A DNA stretch of 8,592 bases from Acidobacteriota bacterium (lineage in GTDB: Bacteria; Acidobacteriota; Terriglobia; Terriglobales; Acidobacteriaceae): assembly GCA_021799945.1 (NCBI GenBank), contig JAJYZK010000115.1, positions 1 through 8,592 on the forward strand. The letters are read 5' to 3'. Under the pieces are notes generated by a model. It ran no database searches. It was not told the DNA's origin and saw nothing but the letters and a program-made list of their open reading frames with translations. The translations under genes and the position numbers were made by a program. This document shows positions 1 through 5,391 of this stretch, one piece after another (within the stretch, counting starts at the first letter, position 1; every line of letters starts with the position of its first letter).

Positions 1-56
1 GACCTTCCGGTATGCGGTGAAATGGCGTTTCCACATCGATTGGCTGGAATGGGCAG

Positions 57-1142
57 ATGCAATTGAATCGGCAAACATCCCAATGGACCATGCCGCTGGC
101 TGGAGCGAAGAGTCACCTTCCAGCGGTCATATCGCGGTCGCTTCCTATGCGCCGCATCTGCGATCAGTTGCGGCAGGCATCGCAGCGTCTGCGGCTGGCG
201 CTGATCGAAGGCGAGGCGGGCGCCGGAAAGCACCTGATTGCGCGGCACGTCTATGCCCTGGGAAGCGCTCAGGGAGCCTTCGTCGCCGAAGAAGCCATCA
301 CCCTGTTCGGCGACAGTCCGGCCGGCGGAGAGACGTCGGGAGCAGCCTTGCGCCATGCCGTCAAACGGGCCGCCGACGGAATGTTATTCATCCGCAACAT
401 CGACGATCTGCGCCCGGAGCAGCAGACGCAATTGCTGCGTTTTATCCGCGCCTTCGAGACCACGCTCGCCCCGGGCAAAACCGATTCGGACCTCTCCGTC
501 CACCAGATGGTTTGCACGGCGCGGCAGTCCCTGCGCCCGCTGGTAATGGCGGGCCGCTATCTGCCGGAGATCTACTACCGGCTGAGCGCCGTGTGCTTTG
601 TCCTCCCCCCCCTGCGCGAGCGCAAGGAGGACATCCCGGCGCTGGTGCAGGCCTTCATCGAAGCGGCAACCCAGGAGCACCGAAAGTCTCTGCAGGGCCT
701 CGGCCCAGGTTCGCTGGCGCTGCTGTTGCGCCATCGCTGGCCAGGGAATGTTCGCGAGCTGGAGAGCGTGGTCCGAGCCGCCTGCCTCAACGCCGAGCAC
801 CAGTGGCTGCGGCCCATCGATTTCGCGATCCTCCCGCTGGATACCCCACGCCGCTTCGATCCCGACTCCGCGCTGCCTCAGGATTTCAATCTCGACACCG
901 TCATCCGGCGCCACATTCTGCGCGTGCTCAAGGCCTGCGACGGCAATAAGGCCCGCACCGCCTCCCGGCTGGGCATCAGCCGTTCGACGCTGTATCGCAT
1001 GCTGGAATCCGACATGTCCCGCTCCGAGAGGGAGGCCGGCGCGCTGGGCGACGAGACGCACGACATGCCCCTTTCCGAGGAAGCCTCCGGCGAAGCGCCG
1101 GACGACGTGATCAGAGCCGTCTCAGAAGAAATGCGGCACTAG
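57..1142 (+). CDS. NtrC-like AAA+/Fis-HTH transcriptional regulator with degenerate ATPase motifs
   Basis: This 361-residue protein has the layout of a bacterial enhancer-binding protein without a receiver or other sensor domain: an AAA+ domain (about 28-260) and a Fis-type helix-turn-helix (about 283-317). Walker A is intact (GEAGAGK, 52-58), as are the LPPLRER motif (183-189) and the sensor II segment WPGNVREL (228-235). Several working parts are altered. The GAFTGA sigma-54 contact loop is absent from the short stretch 83-107, the Walker B Asp-Glu is Arg113-Asn114, the sensor I Asn is Arg156, and the first arginine of the FRxDLYYRL finger is Leu169 while Arg175 remains. It therefore probably binds nucleotide and DNA but does not remodel sigma-54 holoenzyme; it may act on sigma-70 promoters or as a repressor, as proposed for GAFTGA-less relatives such as TyrR and HupR. 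An acidic tail of 44 residues follows the HTH. Start: ATG 57 is the first usable codon after the in-frame stop at 18-20, with only a weak GGAA upstream. The target genes are unknown. Confidence 0.88.
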   Translation: MQLNRQTSQWTMPLAGAKSHLPAVISRSLPMRRICDQLRQASQRLRLALIEGEAGAGKHLIARHVYALGSAQGAFVAEEAITLFGDSPAGGETSGAALRHAVKRAADGMLFIRNIDDLRPEQQTQLLRFIRAFETTLAPGKTDSDLSVHQMVCTARQSLRPLVMAGRYLPEIYYRLSAVCFVLPPLRERKEDIPALVQAFIEAATQEHRKSLQGLGPGSLALLLRHRWPGNVRELESVVRAACLNAEHQWLRPIDFAILPLDTPRRFDPDSALPQDFNLDTVIRRHILRVLKACDGNKARTASRLGISRSTLYRMLESDMSRSEREAGALGDETHDMPLSEEASGEAPDDVIRAVSEEMRH

Positions 1143-1265
1143 GAGTTTGTCGAAAAACGCGCCGAAGCGCCGAGCGCGGCGCAACCGGATGGGCGCCTGT
1201 TCATCGGGCTACCCAGGGAATGGGATTTGTCCCGGCCGCAAATCTGTTTTTCAACAAATTCCTAG
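1139..1265. mobile_element. MITE-like element with 20-bp terminal inverted repeats
   Basis: The left arm (1139-1158) and right arm (1246-1265) are inverted copies matching at 18 of 20 positions, with the shared pattern CTAGGARTTTGTYGAAAAAC. The interior is GC-rich and contains short hairpins (for example GCGCCG/CGGCGC near 1159-1182 and GGGA/TCCC near 1232-1243) but no credible gene. Both outer ends read CTAG, which can be read either as part of the repeat or as a 4-bp target duplication. The TAG stop codon of the upstream regulator (1140-1142) lies in the left CTAG. The size, paired ends and lack of a transposase suggest a non-autonomous miniature element or a dispersed intergenic repeat. 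It could instead simply form a large stem that ends transcription of the regulator. Confidence 0.55.
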
Positions 1266-1296
1266 GAATCAGAAATTCGTTGCAGAACAACCACAG

Positions 1297-1345
1297 ATCC
1301 TTCGACTCCGTTTGGCCCAACAGCCGGCCAAACTCCGCTCAGGAT
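1297..1345. repeat. Intergenic palindromic repeat of the CTTCGACTCC...GCTCAGGAT type
   Basis: A perfect 8-bp stem (GTTTGGCC 1310-1317, GGCCAAAC 1326-1333) surrounds an 8-base loop, and the outer ends pair again as ATCCT (1297-1301) with AGGAT (1341-1345). The outer wording, CCTTCGACTCC then CTCCGCTCAGGATGA, resembles a short palindrome I recall as scattered many times between genes in Acidobacteriota and some other phyla. Only one copy lies in this window, so repetitiveness cannot be shown here. A second small inverted repeat follows at once: AGTTCG 1349-1354 with CGAACT 1364-1369. No T-run follows, so this is not a classic terminator. Confidence 0.5.
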
Positions 1346-1552
1346 GATAGTTCGTCTGTTATGCGAACTTCTGACTCGGGACAGTAGCGAATTCCAGAGA
1401 CCTTCGGCCGCTGCGCCATCGCCCTGTTGCCGCTCCACCCTCCGCCGCCCCGCGCGCGACTCTCGCCTCCGCCCCCCCGGCTGGCCCTCGCAGCCGGATT
1501 CCCGTTACACTTCGCATACAAGCCCCGGCGAACTCTCACTCAGGATCTTCGT
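1346..1552. other. C-rich leader ahead of the DUF885 gene, no gene seen
   Basis: After the palindromic repeats, about 200 bases remain before the chosen TTG start. They are strongly C-rich on the + strand, including a run of seven C at 1472-1478. The DUF885 reading frame stays open through part of this stretch (from TTG 1427), but the predicted peptide is a proline-rich run unlike any export signal. No convincing -35/-10 pair was found. The promoter for the downstream genes probably lies here but cannot be placed. Confidence 0.35.
1542..1545 (+). promoter_or_regulatory. Ribosome binding site AGGA that decides the TTG start at 1553
   Basis: AGGA ends seven bases before TTG 1553. The peptide begun there has a proper Sec signal (short basic N-region, about 15 hydrophobic residues, AHGA cleavage region). 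Starting at the first in-frame ATG (1712) would delete the signal, and starting at TTG 1427 would bury it behind 42 proline-rich residues. Confidence 0.6.
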
Positions 1553-3367
1553 TTGCAGCCCTCCGTCAGAATCTCCGTTTTCTGCCTGCTCGCGGCGCTT
1601 TTTGTCGTCTGCCTCCATCGCCCCGCGCACGGCGCGCAGAGTCCTGCCTCCGCCGCCCCGCCCGAGCCGCTGGCCGAGCGCGAACGCACGCTGAACCGCA
1701 TCTTCTCCGACATGTGGGAGGATCGTCTCCGGCACGATCCGGAGTTCGCCTCCACCATCGGTGACAAGCGCTACGACACCGAGCTGGACGACTACTCCGT
1801 CCAGGCTTACAACGACTCGCTGGCCCGCGGCGAGGGCTTCCTCACCCGGCTGGGTGAGGTCGACGACGCCGGCATGACGGATCAGGAGAAGCTGAGCCGG
1901 CAACTCGCGATCCGCCAATTGATCGAAGCGCAGGAGGAGGCCCGCTTCAAACCGTGGCAGATGCCGGTGAACCAGTTCTTCGGGCTGCATACCAGCCTGC
2001 CCCAACTGGTCTCCGACCTTACCTTCACCTCGCAGCAGGACTACGACAATTACATTGCCCGCCTGCGCAAAGTTCCGCTGGCCTTTGCCCAGGTCACCGA
2101 CGACATGACCCTCGGCATGGAGGATCGCCGCGAGCCGCCCAAATATCTGCTGGAGAAGGTGCTGGCGCAGGTGAACGCCATCGCCGCCGTCCAGCCGGAG
2201 GACAGCCCCTTCGCCGCTCCGCTCAAGAGTTTCCCCGCGTCGATTCCCGCTCTGGACCGGGCGCGGATTCGCACCGACATTCTCGATGCGATTCGAAACC
2301 AGGTGGACCCGGCCTATCTCCGCTTCGCGCGATTCCTCCAGTCGCAATACATCGTCAACGGCCGCGCGGAGCCCGGCCTGTGGTCCCTGCCCGACGGAGA
2401 CGCCTATTACGCCTTTCGCGTGAAGCAGAGCACCACCACCAATCTGACCGCGGCGCAGATCCACCAGATCGGTCTGGACGAGGTGAAAAAGGACGAGGCG
2501 GAGCTGACCGGAATCGCGCACAAACTCGGCTTCGCCGATATTCCGGCATTGAATGCCGCGGCCAAAAGCAATCCCAAGCTGTTTCCGGCCTCGAAGGAGC
2601 AGTTGCTCGACGCCTACCGGGGCTACATCGACGGGATGCGGCCGCGGCTGCCGCAGATCTTCGGCCGCCTGCCCAGGGCCCTGCTGGTGGTAAAGCCGGT
2701 TCCGGAATACATGGAGAAGGAGCAGGCCGCCGCCTATTACGATCCGGGCGCCGCGGACGGCTCGCGGCCGGGAGCCGTGTATGTGAATACCTACGAGTAC
2801 GGAACGCGCTCGCTGACCGGAGTGGAGGCCGTGGCGTATCACGAGGGGCTGCCCGGACACCACCTGCAGATCTCCATCGAGCAGGAGCTGACCGGCCTGC
2901 CCCAGTTCCGGAAATATACCTATTTCACCGCCTACACCGAGGGCTGGGGACTCTATGCCGAACGCCTGGGGAAAGACATCGGCTTTTACCAGGACCCATA
3001 CAGCGATTATGGACGGCTGCAGGGGGATCTCTGGCGAGCGATCCGTCTGGTGGTGGATACCGGAGTGCATTCCCAGCATTGGACCCGGCAGCAGATGGTG
3101 GATTATTTCCATCAGCACTCCGCGGTGGCGGATGTGGAAGTGCAGGCGGAAGTCGATCGCTACATCGCGTGGCCGGCGCAGGCTTTGGGCTATAAGATCG
3201 GACAGCTCGAGTTTCTCAAGCTTCGCGACGAGGCACGCAAGGAACTCGGCCCCAAGTTCGATTTACGGGCGTTCCACGATGAAGTCGTCGATTCCGGCGC
3301 TCTGCCCCTCGACATTCTGGAGCAGCGGACGGAAGCCTGGATTGCACAGCAGAAAACGCAAAAATAA
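1553..3367 (+). CDS. Exported DUF885 family protein, putative zinc-dependent hydrolase
   Basis: This 604-residue protein (TTG start) matches the DUF885 family (PF05960). Its hallmark is HEGLPGHH at 430-437, followed by the EGWGLYAE segment (Glu463) and the family tail with WRAIRLVVDTG.H, FDLRAFHD and LPLDILE blocks. His430, His436/437 and Glu463 are the likely metal ligands by analogy with HExxxGH-type metallopeptidase folds. The family is often annotated as a putative peptidase, but few members have a tested substrate. Residues 1-28 look like a Sec signal (MQPSVR, hydrophobic 7-21, cleavage near AHG|A or GA|Q), so the protein should act in the periplasm or outside the cell. Length is usual for the family. 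proC follows after 16 bases, suggesting co-transcription; peptide breakdown and proline metabolism could be linked, but that is inference. A start at TTG 1427 is possible but less likely. Confidence 0.88.
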   Translation: MQPSVRISVFCLLAALFVVCLHRPAHGAQSPASAAPPEPLAERERTLNRIFSDMWEDRLRHDPEFASTIGDKRYDTELDDYSVQAYNDSLARGEGFLTRLGEVDDAGMTDQEKLSRQLAIRQLIEAQEEARFKPWQMPVNQFFGLHTSLPQLVSDLTFTSQQDYDNYIARLRKVPLAFAQVTDDMTLGMEDRREPPKYLLEKVLAQVNAIAAVQPEDSPFAAPLKSFPASIPALDRARIRTDILDAIRNQVDPAYLRFARFLQSQYIVNGRAEPGLWSLPDGDAYYAFRVKQSTTTNLTAAQIHQIGLDEVKKDEAELTGIAHKLGFADIPALNAAAKSNPKLFPASKEQLLDAYRGYIDGMRPRLPQIFGRLPRALLVVKPVPEYMEKEQAAAYYDPGAADGSRPGAVYVNTYEYGTRSLTGVEAVAYHEGLPGHHLQISIEQELTGLPQFRKYTYFTAYTEGWGLYAERLGKDIGFYQDPYSDYGRLQGDLWRAIRLVVDTGVHSQHWTRQQMVDYFHQHSAVADVEVQAEVDRYIAWPAQALGYKIGQLEFLKLRDEARKELGPKFDLRAFHDEVVDSGALPLDILEQRTEAWIAQQKTQK

Positions 3368-3383
3368 ATTCGAGGGAGAATCC

Positions 3384-4223
3384 ATGGCCACCAATCCAGC
3401 CGCACATTTTGAATCCGGCGCCCGGGTCGCAATCCTCGGCGCCGGCAAGATGGGCGGCATTCTGTTGCAGGCGTTTTTGAAATCCAGGGTTCTGCAGCCG
3501 GAGCAGCTCATCGCTACCGTGCAGCATGAGGAGCGGGCCGGACAGCTCTCCGCGCAGTGGGGGGTGGAAGTCACCACGGACAACGTGGCCGCGGCCGGCC
3601 AAGCCGACCTGATTCTTATCGGCGTCAAGCCGAATGCGGTCCCCGATCTGGTGCGCCAGATCCGGCCTTCGCTCCAATCGGACAAGCTGCTGGTTTCCTT
3701 CGCCGCCTCGGTGCGCACCGCGGCGATCGAGGAGGCCGCGGGTTTGGAGATTGGGGTGGTCCGCGCCATGCCGAATACTCCCTCCATGCTGGGGGCCGGA
3801 ATCGCGGCGCTGAGCGCCGGCCGCTTCGCCACGGAGGCGCAGATGAACCTTGCCGCCTACCTTTTCGAGACGGTGGGCCGCACGGTGATCGTCGAGGAGA
3901 AGCACATGGATGCGGTCACCGGGCTTTCCGCCAGCGGCCCGGCCTTCATTTACATCATTCTGGAGTCGCTGGCGGAGGCCGGCGTCAAGGTGGGACTGCC
4001 CCGCGATATTGCTACCCTGCTGGCCGCGCAGACCGCCTTCGGTTCGGCCAAGATGGTGCTGGAAACGGGGTATCATCCGGCCCTGCTCAAGGATGCGGTG
4101 ACGACGCCGGCGGGGTGCACGATCGATGGCATCCTGGAGCTGGAGGAAGGCGGCCTGCGGGTGACCCTGATCAAAGCCGTGATGCGCGCCGCCCAGCGCG
4201 CCAAGGAGCTGGCCACCAGTTGA
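3384..4223 (+). CDS. proC: Pyrroline-5-carboxylate reductase ProC
   Basis: This 279-residue enzyme catalyses the last step of proline synthesis, reducing 1-pyrroline-5-carboxylate to L-proline with NAD(P)H in the cytoplasm. Visible landmarks are the N-terminal Rossmann motif GAGKMG (19-24), VKPNAV (81-86, the family's VKP segment), RAMPNTP (127-133), the SGPAF stretch (184-188), and the C-terminal P5CR signature at about 232-254 (DAVTTPAGCTIDGILELE). Length is typical of a full-length ProC. A strong ribosome site GAGGGAGA (3372-3379) lies just before ATG 3384. The gene starts 16 bases after the DUF885 stop, so the two are probably one transcript. Nothing is missing from the active-site blocks that can be judged by eye. 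No proA or proB is nearby. Confidence 0.96.
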   Translation: MATNPAAHFESGARVAILGAGKMGGILLQAFLKSRVLQPEQLIATVQHEERAGQLSAQWGVEVTTDNVAAAGQADLILIGVKPNAVPDLVRQIRPSLQSDKLLVSFAASVRTAAIEEAAGLEIGVVRAMPNTPSMLGAGIAALSAGRFATEAQMNLAAYLFETVGRTVIVEEKHMDAVTGLSASGPAFIYIILESLAEAGVKVGLPRDIATLLAAQTAFGSAKMVLETGYHPALLKDAVTTPAGCTIDGILELEEGGLRVTLIKAVMRAAQRAKELATS

Positions 4224-4339
4224 AGGAGCCCGGCAATCCGCCCCGGCGCCGAGAGCCGTAGAGATCCACCGAATAGAATGGATGCTTGGGCTCCCGGCGG
4301 CCGGAGAAGAGGCCGGGAAGGAGACCAACGAGGAGCAGG
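4224..4339. other. proC-ctaA spacer with candidate leader hairpin
   Basis: This spacer contains a perfect 7-bp inverted repeat (TCCCGGC 4292-4298, GCCGGGA 4312-4318) with a 13-base loop, placed just ahead of the ctaA ribosome site. A TAGAAT at 4274-4279 resembles a -10 box, but no matching -35 box is seen. GGAGCCC (4225-4231) could also pair with GGGCTCC (4288-4294), giving an alternative fold. Whether this is an attenuator, a stability element or chance in GC-rich DNA cannot be told. Confidence 0.3.
4331..4335 (+). promoter_or_regulatory. Ribosome binding site AGGAG supporting the ctaA ATG at 4340
   Basis: AGGAG lies four bases before ATG 4340. An upstream in-frame TTG at 4286 would add 18 arginine-rich residues and has no comparable site, so 4340 is preferred. 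Confidence 0.6.
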
Positions 4340-5296
4340 ATGAGTTTGGCAAAGACGCTCCCGGCCACCCGATCCGCAGATCCGCCGTCGCCCGCGCTGC
4401 GCGGCTATGCATGGGGCGTGCTGGCCTTGAATGTCGCAGTCATCCTGTGGGGCGCGGTGGTTCGGGCCACCGGCTCCGGAGCGGGCTGCGGCGACCATTG
4501 GCCTCTTTGCAACGGCGTCGTCTTCCAGCACCACCCGCAAATCGCCACCGTCATCGAACTGGTTCACCGCCTGACCAGCGCCCTTACCGGCCCCGCCGTT
4601 CTGGGCCTGCTCGTCTGGACCTTTCGGGCCGTGAAGGCCGGCCATCTGGCCCGGGCCTGCGCCGTAGCCGTAGCCGTTCTCACCTTCAATGAGGCCCTGC
4701 TCGGCGCGCTGCTGGTTCTGCTGGGTCATACGGCGAACGATCGTTCCCCCTCGCGGGCCGCCTACCTGTCCCTGCATTTCGCCAATACCATGCTGCTGCT
4801 GGCCGCGCTCGCGCTCTGTGCGCATTTTCTTTCGCGCGAGAGGGATTTTGAGGCCCGGGCGGTTCGCTTGAGGAATTGGCCTGCGGCGCTGCTGGGCCTG
4901 GGCGCCACGCTGGTGGCGGGCGTCCTCGGCTCGCTTGCCGCGCTGGGCGATACGCTCTTCCCGGCGACCTCGCTGCGTGCGGCGATGGCGCAGGACTTTT
5001 CCCACGGAACCTACTGGCTGCTGCGTCTGCGCATCCTTCACCCGATCGGCGCATTGATTGCCGGGGTTTGCATCGTGTGGATGCTGTGGCGTGGCCCGCT
5101 GCGCTCCGGCGCCGCGCCGGAGAATCGCGCCTCTGTGCTCGCCGTGCTCCTGCTGCTGGGCCTGCAATACGCGCTGGGGGTGGCCGACCTGACCATGCTG
5201 GCCCCGGTCTGGCTGCAGGTGGCTCACCTGCTCGGCGCCGACCTGCTGTGGATTTCGCTGGTGGTTCTCGCCGCCAGAACCTGCGTCCGAGGCTGA
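4340..5296 (+). CDS. ctaA: Heme A synthase, COX15/CtaA family
   Basis: This 318-residue integral membrane protein has about eight hydrophobic segments (near 22-43, 74-96, 104-130, 141-164, 181-201, 228-250, 262-286, 292-312). CtaA oxidises the C8 methyl of heme O to a formyl group, giving heme A for aa3-type cytochrome oxidases. The key family feature is the loop after segment 1, VVRATGSGAGC then GDHWPLC, with the cysteine pair Cys50/Cys57. Four membrane histidines sit where heme ligands are expected: His76 (ELVHR), His146 (SLHFAN), His234 (RILHP) and His296 (QVAHL). The two halves look like a duplication, as in the family. No ctaB or oxidase subunit gene lies in the window, which is somewhat unusual since these often neighbour ctaA. 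It may be read from the proC transcript or from its own promoter in the 116-base spacer. Confidence 0.94.
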   Translation: MSLAKTLPATRSADPPSPALRGYAWGVLALNVAVILWGAVVRATGSGAGCGDHWPLCNGVVFQHHPQIATVIELVHRLTSALTGPAVLGLLVWTFRAVKAGHLARACAVAVAVLTFNEALLGALLVLLGHTANDRSPSRAAYLSLHFANTMLLLAALALCAHFLSRERDFEARAVRLRNWPAALLGLGATLVAGVLGSLAALGDTLFPATSLRAAMAQDFSHGTYWLLRLRILHPIGALIAGVCIVWMLWRGPLRSGAAPENRASVLAVLLLLGLQYALGVADLTMLAPVWLQVAHLLGADLLWISLVVLAARTCVRG

Positions 5297-5331
5297 CTGC
5301 CTTTCGACCGGATTTGACCTCTGCGGACTTT

Positions 5332-5349
5332 GGATTGAACTTGCAATCC
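5332..5349. terminator. Possible small hairpin between convergent genes
   Basis: GGATTG (5332-5337) and CAATCC (5344-5349) form a 6-bp stem with a 6-base loop, in the 95-base gap between the ends of ctaA (+) and the fused oxygenase (-). The location suits a two-way terminator, but the stem is short and neither side has a clear T-run. Nothing else was seen in this gap. Confidence 0.25.
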
Positions 5350-5391
5350 GGCCTTCTATGCCTCAATCCTTCCCGAGTCCGAATGCCCCGG

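Noticed and set aside
1..56. End of an upstream gene (in-frame stop at 18-20)
   Set aside because: Only six codons are visible, far too few to support a call.
40..60. Possible sigma-54 promoter (TTGGC...GGCA) before the regulator
   Set aside because: The GG and GC pairs do not have the required 10-base gap.
1427..1552. Longer DUF885 start at TTG 1427 (adds 42 residues)
   Set aside because: The extension is proline- and arginine-rich, has no clear ribosome site and would place the hydrophobic signal about 50 residues inside the protein.
1505..3118. Long open frame on the minus strand opposite the DUF885 gene (537 codons)
   Set aside because: It has no family resemblance and mirrors the well-supported plus-strand gene; long antisense frames are expected in GC-rich DNA.
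4073..5227. Minus-strand open frame opposite proC and ctaA
   Set aside because: The translation is rich in Gln, Gly and Arg with no domain, and it overlaps two clear genes.
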